A stretch of 49,001 bases of DNA. Source: Lachnospiraceae bacterium (GTDB lineage: Bacteria > Bacillota > Clostridia > Lachnospirales > Lachnospiraceae). The notes beneath the pieces are model-generated. The model saw only the letters and a program-made list of their open reading frames with translations, did no database searches and was not told the DNA's origin. Below are positions 1 through 7,766 of the stretch, piece after piece. The first letter of the stretch is position 1, and every line of letters begins with the position of its first letter. Both the position numbers and the translations under genes were made by a program. Location of the stretch: NCBI GenBank assembly GCA_017442865.1, contig JAFRXK010000080.1, positions 1-49,001 on the forward strand, given 5' to 3'.

Positions 1-1
1 G

Positions 2-733
2 TTCCTGATTAAGGATGTGATGAGCCTTTACGAACACCAGAGCAGCGTGAACCCGAACATGCCGCTGCGCGGGTTATTGTATTTAAGCAGTCTGTACGAG
101 GCTTATATAGATAAAAATGAACTTGACATTTATGCGGGCAGGCTTATTAAGCTGCCGATGCCGCAGTACATTATATTTTACAACGGACGCGCGGACGAGC
201 CGGAGCGCAGGGAGTTTAAGCTGACGGATTCATTTAATATTCCAGACGGCAGGACGGCGTGTCTGGAGTGCATAGCGGTGCAGTACAATATTAATTCGGG
301 CAGCAACACTGAACTTATGAGAGGCTGTGAAAAGCTGGCAGAGTATTCAGAGTTTGTGATGCTGGTACGAAAGTTTCAGAAGGAACTTGGAAGTCTGGAG
401 GATGCGATAGACGCTGCAGTGGACTACTGCATAGAGCACGGTATACTTGCTGACATCCTCAGAAAGCATAGAGCGGAGGTTATGGATATGCTCTTATACG
501 AATATGATGAAGAATTACACATGAAGACCATAAGACAGGAGGGTGTCGAGGAAGGCATCGAACAGGGTATTAAGGAAGGTATAGAGCAGGGTATTAAAGA
601 AAGTGAGGAGCGCATGGAAGCACTTGCACAAAAACTGCTTGAGGATAACAGGCAGGATGACCTGATTAAGGCTGTCATTAATAAAACTTATAGACAACAG
701 TTATATCTTGAGTATAATATTATTGAGCAATAA
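2..733 (+). CDS. Rpn-family recombination-promoting nuclease / PD-(D/E)XK putative transposase, 5' partial
   Basis: The frame is open to the left edge, so the start lies outside the window; about 243 residues are visible. The visible part begins in the conserved 'EHQSSVNPNMPLRGLLYL' stretch of Rpn/YhgA-like proteins, followed by 'PQYIIFYNGR', the usual central motif of this family. The C-terminus carries the charged Glu-Gly repeats typical of it (EGVEEGIEQGIKEGIEQG, near residues 180-200). Family members are RecA-independent DNA endonucleases linked to transposition-like rearrangements and are often multicopy in Lachnospiraceae. The N-terminal catalytic residues are outside the window, so activity cannot be judged. 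The nucleoside hydrolase gene follows after a short gap and may be co-transcribed. The family call is confident; any biological role is inference. Confidence 0.85.
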   Translation, partial: FLIKDVMSLYEHQSSVNPNMPLRGLLYLSSLYEAYIDKNELDIYAGRLIKLPMPQYIIFYNGRADEPERREFKLTDSFNIPDGRTACLECIAVQYNINSGSNTELMRGCEKLAEYSEFVMLVRKFQKELGSLEDAIDAAVDYCIEHGILADILRKHRAEVMDMLLYEYDEELHMKTIRQEGVEEGIEQGIKEGIEQGIKESEERMEALAQKLLEDNRQDDLIKAVINKTYRQQLYLEYNIIEQ

Positions 734-757
734 GATAATATTATACGGAGGATTATG

Positions 758-1810
758 ATGAAAAAGATATATTTTAGTACATTATTATCTGCAATATTGG
801 TTGCGGCTTTGGTTATGACGGCTTGTAGCAAATCGGGAAGTGGTGATTCGGGGGCAGATTCGGCTGCAAAGAGAAAGGTGATTATTGATACTGATGCCGG
901 TTCGGATGATGCAGCGGCGCTGATGCTTGCGGCAACAAGCGAGAAGCTTGATATTCTGGGCGTGACGGTGCTTTATGGAAATGTTCCGCTTGATGCAGCA
1001 GCAAAAAATGCATTGATGGTGCTTGAGGTATGCGGCAGTGATGCGCCGGCATATATCGGTGCGGACAAGCCATTGACAAAGTATCGTGAAGAAATGATTA
1101 GTGTGCATGGCGAGGATGGCATGGGCGACCAGGATCTGATTCATCCTAAGGGAAGCGCAGAAGATAAGGCTGCAGTTGATTTTATGCTTGAGACGATTAA
1201 GGCGAATCCGGGAGAGGTTGAGATTATTGCACTGGGACCGCTTACGAATATTGCACAGGCTATACAGAAGGATGCTGAGACTATGAAGCTGGTAAAGCAC
1301 ATCTGGGTTATGGGTACAGCCGGCTTTGGTCCGGGAAACGCCTCTCCGGTAGCGGAGTTCAATGTTTATTCGGATGCAGAAAGCTATGATATTGTGCTTA
1401 AGGCAGAGCTTCCTATGACAATTGTAGGTCTGGATTGTATGCTTGAAGAGACAAGACTTTCGCAGGCTGATATGGATGCGATGGCAAAGGGCACTGATTG
1501 CGGCAAATTTATGAATAAGGCATTTACGAAGCTGTTTGCGTTTTATCAGAGCCTTGGTCAGAATATGGGCGTGCCGGATGCGCTGGCTGTGGCGGCTGTT
1601 ATTTGGCCGGAATATGTGCTTGAGACGAAGAAATGTTATGGAGTTGCATGTATAGGTGATGATGCCGCATACGGACAGATTATTCTTTATCAGGAAGGTG
1701 CAGTTTATGAGGCTATGCCTGAGATAGGAAATTACAATCTTGATGTTGTCACAGGAATTGATACTAAGCTTTACAAAAAGAATTTTATGAAGATTATGAC
1801 AGGCAAATAA
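758..1810 (+). CDS. Nucleoside hydrolase (IUNH family), secreted lipoprotein
   Basis: The 350-residue protein starts with a lipoprotein signal: basic start, hydrophobic core, lipobox 'VMTAC', then a Gly/Ser-rich linker. The mature part has the Ca2+/substrate-binding Asp cluster of inosine-uridine nucleoside hydrolases, 'IIDTDAGSDDA', with Ala where Pro is usual, and the downstream motif 'GNASPVAEFNVYSD'. The family cleaves the N-glycosidic bond of ribonucleosides to base and ribose. A membrane-anchored extracellular form suggests scavenging of nucleosides outside the cell. Two ATGs lie in tandem (755, 758); GGAGG at 747-751 leaves 3 or 6 nt, so 758 is preferred. A perfect bidirectional hairpin follows at 1880-1912. 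Exact substrate is not determinable. Confidence 0.88.
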   Translation: MKKIYFSTLLSAILVAALVMTACSKSGSGDSGADSAAKRKVIIDTDAGSDDAAALMLAATSEKLDILGVTVLYGNVPLDAAAKNALMVLEVCGSDAPAYIGADKPLTKYREEMISVHGEDGMGDQDLIHPKGSAEDKAAVDFMLETIKANPGEVEIIALGPLTNIAQAIQKDAETMKLVKHIWVMGTAGFGPGNASPVAEFNVYSDAESYDIVLKAELPMTIVGLDCMLEETRLSQADMDAMAKGTDCGKFMNKAFTKLFAFYQSLGQNMGVPDALAVAAVIWPEYVLETKKCYGVACIGDDAAYGQIILYQEGAVYEAMPEIGNYNLDVVTGIDTKLYKKNFMKIMTGK

Positions 1811-1879
1811 AATTTGTGAAACACTGGTTGTTCGATTATATGATAAATATTATGCTTAAGATAAATGTTTTTGAAAATT

Positions 1880-1912
1880 ATATCGAGGGCTGCCACAGGC
1901 AGCCCTCGATAT
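1880..1912. terminator. Bidirectional intrinsic terminator
   Basis: A perfect 15-bp stem (arms 1880-1894 and 1898-1912, GGGCTGCC core) closes an ACA loop, with A/T-rich flanks on both sides. It sits between the convergent nucleoside hydrolase gene and the ABC ATPase gene, so it can stop transcripts from both directions. Confidence 0.85.
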
Positions 1913-1940
1913 AAAAATTTATATGCTTTGTTTATATGTT

Positions 1941-2726
1941 TTATTTCTCGGAATATCTTGCCAGGAACTGCTTTGTTCTTTCTTCTTTTGGATTATTTAT
2001 CACATCAAAAGCATTTCCCTGCTCAACAATATATCCGCCGTCCATGAAGATAATCTGGTCGGCAACGTCTCTTGCAAAGGACATTTCATGGGTGACAATT
2101 ACCATGGTGGTGTGTTTTTCTGCAAGGGAGCGGATAACCTTTAATACCTCGCCGGTAAGCTCCGGGTCGAGGGCGGAGGTCGGCTCGTCAAAGCAGAGTA
2201 TGTCAGGCTCCATAGCAAGTGCTCTTGCGATAGCGACACGCTGCTGCTGTCCGCCGGAGAGCTGGTGAGGATAGTTGTACATACGGTCCGAAAGTCCCAT
2301 CTGGTCAAGCAGAAGCTTGGCTTTTTCTTCAATTTCATTATGAATCTTTTTGCGGTTTGTCTTGTAGTCAGAGCGTTCTTTTGCAAGCAGCTCGCATGCA
2401 AGCATTACATTGCCAAGGGCTGTGTACTGCGGGAACAGGTTAAAGTTTTGAAAAACCATCCCAAAATGAAGCCTTTTTCTGCGAATTTCATTTTCACTCG
2501 TTGAAGAGGCACTATCTGCGTCAAACAGAACATTGTTCTTTACAATAATTTTTCCCTTGTCAGGCGTTTCAAGAAAGTTTAAGCAGCGAAGCAGGGTTGT
2601 TTTTCCCGAACCTGATGAGCCGATTATAGCAAGTGCATTTCCTTCTTCAAGAGAAAAGCTTATGTCTTCAAGTACGCGTGTGTTCCCAAAGCTTTTATTG
2701 ATGTTTTGTACTTCTAATATTGCCAT
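1941..2726 (-). CDS. Polar amino acid ABC transporter, ATP-binding protein
   Basis: A 261-residue ATPase of the GlnQ/HisP family. In order it has Walker A 'GSSGSGKTT' (about residues 36-44), a Q-loop in '[11 protein letters not shown]', the signature '[16 protein letters not shown]', Walker B '[15 protein letters not shown]' and the H-loop '[14 protein letters not shown]'. It energises uptake of an amino acid from outside the cell together with the permease just upstream (9 nt gap) and the binding protein at 3693-4508. Gene order on the minus strand is binding protein, permease, ATPase, the usual order for this class. The exact amino acid cannot be told from the ATPase. Confidence 0.95.
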   Translation of the reverse strand: MAILEVQNINKSFGNTRVLEDISFSLEEGNALAIIGSSGSGKTTLLRCLNFLETPDKGKIIVKNNVLFDADSASSTSENEIRRKRLHFGMVFQNFNLFPQYTALGNVMLACELLAKERSDYKTNRKKIHNEIEEKAKLLLDQMGLSDRMYNYPHQLSGGQQQRVAIARALAMEPDILCFDEPTSALDPELTGEVLKVIRSLAEKHTTMVIVTHEMSFARDVADQIIFMDGGYIVEQGNAFDVINNPKEERTKQFLARYSEK

Positions 2727-2735
2727 ATCTGCCTC

Positions 2736-3377
2736 CTACCTGAAATAGTCTAATTTTTTCTCAAGATATCTGAACAGGATGGAAAGGATTCCACAGAAAA
2801 TAAGGAAGAATAACGCTGTAGAAAACAGTGGCCAGATAAGTCCTTTTGTGGCAAATTCCTTTGACATCATGATGATTTCTTTGTTTGCGATTACATTTGC
2901 AAGGGCAGTGTCCTTGATAAGCGTCATAAACTCGTTGCCCATAGGCGGTACGATTCTTTTGATGACCTGAAGCAGTGTTACTCTGAAAAATATCTGCGCC
3001 TTGGTCATACCAAGCACCTGTCCGGCCTCCTGCTGTCCCTTTGGAATGGACTGAATTCCGCCACGGTAAATTTCTGAGAAATAGCATGCATAATTAATTA
3101 TAAATGCTACTATCGCTGCTGAAAGTCTTGGCATGGCGTTTCCACCCCAGATAAGACCCGGCCCATAAAAAATAACTATAATCTGAAGCATAAGAGGAGT
3201 TCCTCTGATAATCCAGACAAACACACGTACAATTTTTTGCAGCCACTTTATCTTGCTCATAGAGCCGAAGGATATAATAAGTCCGAGCGGCAGGGCAAAA
3301 AGCAGTGTCACAAAGAAAATTGTGCAGTTTATTCCGAAGGTTTCAAAAAGCTTAGAAAAAATTATTGAAACACTCAT
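2736..3377 (-). CDS. Polar amino acid ABC transporter, permease
   Basis: The 213-residue protein is a HisM/GlnP-type permease. It has several hydrophobic segments and the ATPase-coupling (EAA) region, 'GGIQSIPKGQQEAGQVLGM', around the middle. The frame is open further upstream to 3413, but AAGGAG lies 6-7 nt before the ATG at 3377, so the shorter form beginning MSVSIIFSKL is chosen. As a single permease gene it would act as a homodimer. The gene is separated from the upstream binding-protein gene by about 315 bp holding hairpins and three 47-bp repeats, and is tightly linked to the ATPase gene downstream. Confidence 0.93.
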   Translation of the reverse strand: MSVSIIFSKLFETFGINCTIFFVTLLFALPLGLIISFGSMSKIKWLQKIVRVFVWIIRGTPLMLQIIVIFYGPGLIWGGNAMPRLSAAIVAFIINYACYFSEIYRGGIQSIPKGQQEAGQVLGMTKAQIFFRVTLLQVIKRIVPPMGNEFMTLIKDTALANVIANKEIIMMSKEFATKGLIWPLFSTALFFLIFCGILSILFRYLEKKLDYFR

Positions 3378-3392
3378 TTTTATCTCCTTTAA

Positions 3393-3533
3393 GCATGCGG
3401 GATGCGTCCGCAAAATTTAATCAATATCGAAACTGCCAGGCATGCGGGCTGCGCCCGCAAAATTTAATCAATATCGAAACTGCCAGGCATGCGGGCTGCG
3501 CCCGCAAAATTTAATCAATATCAAAACTGCCGA
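3393..3533. repeat. Three tandem 47-bp repeats inside the ABC transporter operon
   Basis: Three near-identical units start at 3393, 3440 and 3487. Each opens with GCATGCGGGCTGCGCCCGC, an inverted repeat able to form a 6-bp GC stem with a 3-nt loop, followed by an AT-rich half. The first unit has changes in the arms (GCGGGATGCGTCCGC) that mostly keep pairing. The array lies between the binding-protein and permease genes, with its 5' end (in transcript sense) away from the permease start. Confidence 0.9.
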
Positions 3534-3541
3534 CGGCAGTT
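3525..3541 (-). promoter_or_regulatory. Small hairpin ahead of the 47-bp repeats
   Basis: AACTGCC (3525-3531) pairs with GGCAGTT (3535-3541). Read on the minus strand the stem is followed by TTG and AT-rich sequence, so it may act as a weak terminator or RNA-processing site after the binding-protein gene. A second inverted repeat, GCCGAC (3597-3602) with GTCGGC (3613-3618), lies between it and that gene. Confidence 0.4.
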
Positions 3542-3643
3542 CGTTTCTTTATCATGTCGACAGAATAGACGATTGGCAGTTTATTATTATAAATATGCCG
3601 ACAGAATAAATGGTCGGCAGCTTATGTGAATTACAATTAAACA

Positions 3644-3666
3644 GGGCAGGAGAAAAGCTCCTGCCC
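3644..3666 (-). terminator. Hairpin just after the binding-protein gene (attenuator or mRNA stabiliser)
   Basis: GGGCAGGAG (3644-3652) and CTCCTGCCC (3658-3666) form a perfect 9-bp stem with a 5-nt loop, 26 nt past the stop of the binding-protein gene. In the minus direction the following bases are only moderately U-rich, so it is more likely a partial terminator or 3' stabiliser. This would give more binding protein than permease and ATPase, as is usual in such operons. Confidence 0.65.
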
Positions 3667-3692
3667 GTTTTTATGGCATGACAGCCGTGTTG

Positions 3693-4508
3693 TTATTTTG
3701 AAATAGATGGTGAAAGGCTTAAGTCATACTTTTCAGCAAGCTTCTGGAGAGTGCCGTCCTTTACTAAAGCATCGATAGCTTCGTTTACCTTGTCACATGT
3801 GTCGCTGTCCTTGCGGAAACCGATACCATACTCTTCAACTGAAAGCTCTACGCCGTCAATCATCTGAAGCTCTTCGTAATCTGTGCCTTCACCGATCATT
3901 GCCTTGGCAAGTGTCCAGTCAAGAACTGCAGCGTCAGATGTGCCTGCTTTTACCTCTAAAAGAGCGTCAACCTGTCTTGTAACAGATATGTAATTTGCCT
4001 GTGAAAGGTTTTCATCTTCCTTGATAACATTTTCGCCTGCTGAGCCTGCCTCTGCAACAATTGTCTTGTCCTTAAGACTTGCGGTATCCTTGTATGTATC
4101 TGCGTTGTCAGTCTTAATTACAACAACCTGCATGTTCTTTACGTAAGGCTTTGAAATAGAAATGTTCTTCTTAAGCTCGTCTGAAATAGTCATACCGTTC
4201 CAGATACAGTCAATGCTCTTTGCCTTAATCTCGTCAACTTTTGTATCCCAGTTGATTTCAACAAATTCAGGTGTGATATCAAGATATGCGCATACAGCGT
4301 TTGCAAACTCTGTGTCAAAGCCTGTAAAGTTATTGTTGTCGTCATAATAGTTCATCGGCTCGTAAATTGTATAACCGATAACCATCTTGCCCTTTTTCTG
4401 AATCTCTGCCCAGTCGCTGTCAGCCTTGCTGCCGCCGCATGCTGCAAGCGTTGTAACTGACATAGCAAGAACTAAGATTAATGCCATAATTTTTGAAAAC
4501 TTTTTCAT
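3693..4508 (-). CDS. Amino acid ABC transporter substrate-binding lipoprotein
   Basis: A 271-residue SBP_bac_3 family protein. The N-terminus is a lipoprotein signal with lipobox 'TLAAC' followed by GGSK, so it should be anchored on the outer face of the membrane. The mature part begins with the family pattern 'GKMVIGYTIYEPMNYYDD' and continues with 'GFDTEFANAVCAYL', the usual ligand-binding region. AAGGAG lies a few nt before the ATG. A promoter is readable at 4556-4584. It captures a polar amino acid and delivers it to the permease encoded downstream. Which amino acid is bound is not clear. Confidence 0.94.
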   Translation of the reverse strand: MKKFSKIMALILVLAMSVTTLAACGGSKADSDWAEIQKKGKMVIGYTIYEPMNYYDDNNNFTGFDTEFANAVCAYLDITPEFVEINWDTKVDEIKAKSIDCIWNGMTISDELKKNISISKPYVKNMQVVVIKTDNADTYKDTASLKDKTIVAEAGSAGENVIKEDENLSQANYISVTRQVDALLEVKAGTSDAAVLDWTLAKAMIGEGTDYEELQMIDGVELSVEEYGIGFRKDSDTCDKVNEAIDALVKDGTLQKLAEKYDLSLSPSISK

Positions 4509-4555
4509 AACGTTTCTCCTTTTTATTTGTGATTTTAATGAATTGTTTTGATAAC

Positions 4556-4584
4556 ATTTTACCTTGTTAAAGCGTTCTTGTAAA
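4556..4584 (-). promoter_or_regulatory. Sigma-A type promoter for the ABC transporter operon
   Basis: On the minus strand TTTACA (4584-4579), a 17-bp spacer and TAAAAT (4561-4556) precede the binding-protein gene by about 50 nt. Confidence 0.7.
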
Positions 4585-4659
4585 GAGTAAAAAGGCTTTA
4601 TTTAATTCTTTGCTTTTGCAAGCTGAAAATATAATCTGAAATAACACATAAATAAAACG

Positions 4660-4713
4660 GCAGCAAATAATTATTTTTTAATTATAGAAAATATTTTAAA
4701 GATATTTTGCTGC
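4660..4713. other. Long-loop inverted repeat between divergent genes
   Basis: GCAGCAAA (4660-4667) can pair with TTTGCTGC (4706-4713) around a very AT-rich loop. It lies upstream of the small coat-like genes and downstream of no gene on the plus strand. It may be an operator or structured leader; function unknown. Confidence 0.35.
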
Positions 4714-4787
4714 GTTATGAATACAAAGCACTTTTATAGCAGATACTATCCGTGAATTATAAATTATTGCAGCAGGAGGTTATGTTT

Positions 4788-4961
4788 ATGACAACAAAGG
4801 AACTCTTATATATCGAAGATGTGCTTGGACATGAAAAACATTTTCAGAGCCAGTGTCAGGAAACTATAGGACAGCTTCAGGACGGCGAGCTTAAAGCCTG
4901 TATTGAAGAAATGAAGCAGAAGCACCAGCAGATTTTTCAGAACTTTTATAATTTACTTTAA
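4788..4961 (+). CDS. Small CotF-associated spore coat-like protein
   Basis: A 57-residue protein starting MTTKELLYIEDVLGHE and rich in Gln, Glu and His (HQQIFQNFYNLL at the end). In-frame ATGs also occur at 4752 and 4782, but GGAGG at 4775-4779 favours 4788 with 8 nt spacing. It is followed 15 nt later by a CotF-like gene. Short proteins of this pattern commonly precede CotF-family genes in Clostridia, and both resemble halves of a helical-bundle fold. A role in the spore coat or outer spore layer is inferred from that pairing only. Confidence 0.7.
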   Translation: MTTKELLYIEDVLGHEKHFQSQCQETIGQLQDGELKACIEEMKQKHQQIFQNFYNLL

Positions 4962-4976
4962 TCAGGAGGGAATATT

Positions 4977-5222
4977 ATGACAGACAGGAGCTTAATGGAG
5001 AATCTTCTTCTTTTGGAGAAGGGAGCATGCGATTTAATGATGCACGGAACAATAGAATCATCCACATCAAATGTTCATCAGACGTTTGACCGTGCGCTTA
5101 GTGAGTCGCTTTGCATGCAGGACACAATTTATGACAAGATGGCAGCCAAGGGCTGGTATCCGTCAGACCAGGCACAGCAGAGTAAAATTGATTCTGTAAA
5201 GCAGAAGTTTAGCATGCAGTAG
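4977..5222 (+). CDS. CotF family spore coat protein
   Basis: An 81-residue protein with the CotF family pattern: N-terminal 'DRSLMENLLLLEKGACDLM', a central 'FDRALSESLCMQDTIYDKM' and the diagnostic ending 'KGWYPSDQAQQSKIDSVKQKF'. CotF-type proteins form ferritin-like helical bundles and are found in spore coats of Bacilli and Clostridia. AGGAGGG precedes the ATG. It forms a two-gene unit with the 57-residue protein upstream and ends before a long imperfect hairpin terminator at 5285-5346. Expression late in sporulation is expected from the family, but I could not identify a sporulation promoter with confidence. Confidence 0.82.
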   Translation: MTDRSLMENLLLLEKGACDLMMHGTIESSTSNVHQTFDRALSESLCMQDTIYDKMAAKGWYPSDQAQQSKIDSVKQKFSMQ

Positions 5223-5284
5223 ATGATTTTACAGTTTTGTAATTTAGCAAAACAGTAAAAATTACAATATTTCAGTAAAAATTT

Positions 5285-5346
5285 ATGCCGAAGATTATGT
5301 ATTGTGAGTTTATATAACACAATATAATAGTCTCCGGCATTTTATT
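5285..5346 (+). terminator. Long imperfect hairpin terminator
   Basis: ATGCCG...ATTGTG (from 5285) pairs with CACAAT...CGGCAT (to 5340), about 20 bp with a few wobble or bulged positions, then TTTATTT. It ends the coat-like operon before the sortase promoter. Confidence 0.75.
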
Positions 5347-5392
5347 TAATTGTTTTTTAATTGAATTGTTATTTAGTTTAAATGTTTTATGA

Positions 5393-5421
5393 TTGCATCT
5401 TTTTAATAAAAAGTATATAAT
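5393..5421 (+). promoter_or_regulatory. Sigma-A type promoter for the sortase gene
   Basis: TTGCAT (5393-5398), a 17-bp spacer and TATAAT (5416-5421) lie about 60 nt upstream of the sortase ATG at 5480. This places the transcription start inside the longer open frame that begins at 5393 and so argues for the 5480 start. Confidence 0.75.
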
Positions 5422-5479
5422 AAATTTAATAATATATTTAGAAAAAGCAATTTTTTTGAAAGATGGTGTTAATGCTTCA

Positions 5480-6550
5480 ATGAAGAAGAACAAGAAAACA
5501 GAGCTTCCACAGGAGAGTTCGGACTCTGTTAATTCTGATACAAATAAAAAAAAGAGCAATCTTGTTCCGAATTTATGTATTATAGCTATAGCAGGTGCAT
5601 TATTATTTTTATTGTATTATCACTTTATACAGCCTTATTTTTCGGACAAGACAATTGATAAATACAGAGAGATGTATTACTCGACAACAGAGGCGGAGAC
5701 TGATGTGCAGACGAAGCCGGAGGATGTGCAGCAGACTGATGAAAATATTGAAGATGATACAGAGACGGCAACGGAAGCTGTGACAAAGGAAGTAAAGGTT
5801 TCAAAGAATTTCAGTGCGCTGGTTGAGTACAATCCTGACATCAGGGGCTGGGTTACTATTTCGGGAACCAATATAGATTACCCGGTGGTTCAGGCTACCG
5901 AGGAGAAGACCGATTATTATCTCACGCACAATGTTGACGGTGAGGTTGATAAGAACGGCACAGTTTTTATTGATTACAGGACGCCGATTACAGAGAACTC
6001 AAAGGCGATATTTGTTAATGGCCACAATATGAAGTCTACCGGACTTATGTTCCATGAGCTTGTCAGATATAAGAATCTGGATTTTTACTGTGAAAACCCT
6101 GTTTTTACGTTTGATACGCTGTATGGTGATTCAGAGTGGAAGGTTATTTCGCTTATCAAGACTAACAATGACGAGCGGCAGGGCGAGAGATTCAATTTTT
6201 ACCGCAGCAGCTTTGACTCTGATGAGGATTTCATGGAGTTTGTTTATCAGCTTAAGGTTCGTTCGATTTTTGAATGCCCTGTTGATATCAATGAAGATGA
6301 CACGCTGCTTATGCTTTCTACTTGTACATATGAGATGAATGATATGAGATTTGTTGTTGTGGCAAGGAAGGTACGTGATGGAGAGAGTGCGGATGTCGAT
6401 ACGGCAAAGGCATTTGAAAGGGATGCCGTGCTTTATCCGGACGGGTGGTATGTTAAGTATCCGAAGGCTGTAAGACCTGTAGTTACATCGTTTAAGGATG
6501 CATATGCCGCAGGCGAGATAGACTGGTATTCAGGAAGTCTATACAGATAG
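5480..6550 (+). CDS. Class B sortase
   Basis: A 356-residue membrane-anchored cysteine transpeptidase. A short Lys-rich cytoplasmic start is followed by one membrane segment (LCIIAIAGALLFLLYYHF), a Thr/Glu-rich linker and the sortase domain. The catalytic triad is visible: His182 in 'NGHNM', Cys282 in 'LSTCTYE' and Arg290 in 'MRFVVVARK'. The long insertion before the Cys and the motif 'IDYPVVQA' are of the SrtB type. Such enzymes join surface proteins to peptidoglycan or pilus subunits. No protein in the window has an obvious LPxTG/NPxTN-type sorting signal, so its substrate is unknown. The next gene encodes a membrane-anchored acidic protein, but that lacks a sorting motif too. The Shine-Dalgarno is weak. 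Confidence 0.92.
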   Translation: MKKNKKTELPQESSDSVNSDTNKKKSNLVPNLCIIAIAGALLFLLYYHFIQPYFSDKTIDKYREMYYSTTEAETDVQTKPEDVQQTDENIEDDTETATEAVTKEVKVSKNFSALVEYNPDIRGWVTISGTNIDYPVVQATEEKTDYYLTHNVDGEVDKNGTVFIDYRTPITENSKAIFVNGHNMKSTGLMFHELVRYKNLDFYCENPVFTFDTLYGDSEWKVISLIKTNNDERQGERFNFYRSSFDSDEDFMEFVYQLKVRSIFECPVDINEDDTLLMLSTCTYEMNDMRFVVVARKVRDGESADVDTAKAFERDAVLYPDGWYVKYPKAVRPVVTSFKDAYAAGEIDWYSGSLYR

Positions 6551-6706
6551 ACTATGTGCTATATGATACAGACATCGTGGATAAATGCAGTATTACGAAT
6601 GTTTTACGGACAGGTTATCTTATGCAGGATATGGTTTTGGAAATAAAGCAGTATTTGCACAGAATTTACAAATCAGAGATATAAAGAATAAGAGGTATAT
6701 TTGAAT

Positions 6707-7441
6707 ATGAAAGAAAAAATTGTTAAAAATAAAAAGGCTGTTATTGCTGCCTGCGTGGCAGTGCTTGCGTTAATTGTTGTTGCCGTAGTGGCTGCAGGTA
6801 TCGGTTCAAGACATAAGGCACCTGATAATGCAACACTTGATAATGAAAGCATTTCAACAGAGAATAATGCTGCACAGTCAGGCAGTGAGGCTTCCAGCGA
6901 AAGCGGAGCTTCGGAAGAGACCTCATCAGAGGACAGCCGGGAGGATGGTACAGACGACACTACAAGGGCTGATGACAATTCAGGCAATGCTTCGGACAGT
7001 AATGAATCAGGTAATAATTCAAGTAATAATGGTAATTCGTCCGGAAGAACAGATGAGCAGATAGGTGACAATGAAATTCCATTTGATGATGCCGCTGAAG
7101 AAGCCATGAATACATCAAATCATAATCAGAACGGCAATAATCAGCAGGGCACAAGACCTGTACAGCAGGTAACGAGGGCTGATAATTCTTCAGGCACAAA
7201 GCCTGCCGGCAATACAGGTGCTACTACTGCAGAAACCAATGACAATGAGATTTCTTTTGAGGATGGGTCAGATAGCGCTCAAAGCGAGACAGAGGCTAAG
7301 CCTGCACAGCCTGCGACAAAACCGGCAACGCAGCCTGAGACAAAACCGGCACAGCAGCCGGTAACGCAGCCTGAGACACATCAGTCGTCAACGGTTGAAG
7401 TTGATGAGGATGGATGGACTACAATTATTGTGAAACCATAA
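6707..7441 (+). CDS. Membrane-anchored, low-complexity acidic protein ending in a DEDGWTTIIVKP motif
   Basis: A 244-residue protein of unknown function. It has a basic N-terminus and one hydrophobic segment (about residues 12-32), then an Asn/Ser/Glu/Asp/Thr-rich, probably disordered outer region. That region has two related acidic motifs, 'DNEIPFDD' and 'DNEISFEDG', and a Lys-Pro-Ala-Gln-Thr segment like a wall-spanning linker. The last 12 residues, DEDGWTTIIVKP, and an upstream TQPET are nearly the same as in the 45-aa peptide encoded at 7609-7746. A TTG (6701) precedes the ATG at 6707; AGAGGT at 6691-6696 suits either. It follows the sortase gene but lacks a C-terminal sorting signal (no LPxTG, hydrophobic segment and basic tail). 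It may present the C-terminal motif outside the cell. Confidence 0.7.
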   Translation: MKEKIVKNKKAVIAACVAVLALIVVAVVAAGIGSRHKAPDNATLDNESISTENNAAQSGSEASSESGASEETSSEDSREDGTDDTTRADDNSGNASDSNESGNNSSNNGNSSGRTDEQIGDNEIPFDDAAEEAMNTSNHNQNGNNQQGTRPVQQVTRADNSSGTKPAGNTGATTAETNDNEISFEDGSDSAQSETEAKPAQPATKPATQPETKPAQQPVTQPETHQSSTVEVDEDGWTTIIVKP

Positions 7442-7608
7442 TAAAAGATTACTGGTCCTGCAATGTACGAAGATTAAGTGCATTGTACAAAGCAAAAACG
7501 TTTAATTCAAGCGTTTAATGCAAGATGAATTTACTGAACATGGATATTATCAAGGGCAAAAAAAATTTTGACCTAAATATCATAAAAAGAGAAATGGGGA
7601 GTTTTACT

Positions 7609-7746
7609 ATGAAGAAAAACAAAGAATATTATGAAGAACCGAATCTTGAAATTTTATCCTTCGAAACAGAGGATATTATGACACAAAGTACTACGCAGCC
7701 TGAAACTGATGAAGATGGCTGGACAGTTATTATTGTTAAACCTTAA
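7609..7746 (+). CDS. 45-aa putative leader-core (RiPP precursor-like) peptide, DEDGWTVIIVKP type
   Basis: A small gene with GGGGAG at 7596-7601, 7 nt before the ATG. The N-terminal half (EYYEEPNLEILSFETED, residues 6-22) fits Y-x2-P-x-[LM]-[ED]-I-[LM]-x-F-E-x-E-D, shared with the 47-aa peptide at 42817-42960. The C-terminal half ends TQPETDEDGWTVIIVKP, shared with the C-terminus of the membrane protein encoded just upstream. It has no Cys and no signal peptide. A strong terminator follows at 7767-7796. An acidic, hydrophobic-patterned leader plus a short conserved tail is the build of a modified-peptide precursor, but no modifying enzyme lies next to it. A longer frame from 7525 lacks a Shine-Dalgarno. 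Confidence 0.72.
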   Translation: MKKNKEYYEEPNLEILSFETEDIMTQSTTQPETDEDGWTVIIVKP

Positions 7747-7766
7747 GCTGTTATATTTTTGAGAAA

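Noticed and set aside
785..1300. Minus-strand open frame of 171 codons inside the nucleoside hydrolase gene
   Set aside because: It lies antisense to a clear family member, has no Shine-Dalgarno and its translation is Cys/His/Arg-rich without family resemblance.
3393..3533. CRISPR-like array
   Set aside because: Three whole 47-bp units repeat directly with no unique spacers and no cas genes; this is a tandem repeat.
5393..5479. Longer N-terminus for the sortase
   Set aside because: The codons fall on a TTGCAT-17-TATAAT promoter, so they are probably not transcribed; ATG 5480 gives a normal anchor topology.
7525..7608. Longer N-terminus for the 45-aa peptide
   Set aside because: No Shine-Dalgarno at 7525, whereas GGGGAG precedes ATG 7609, which starts exactly at the conserved leader.
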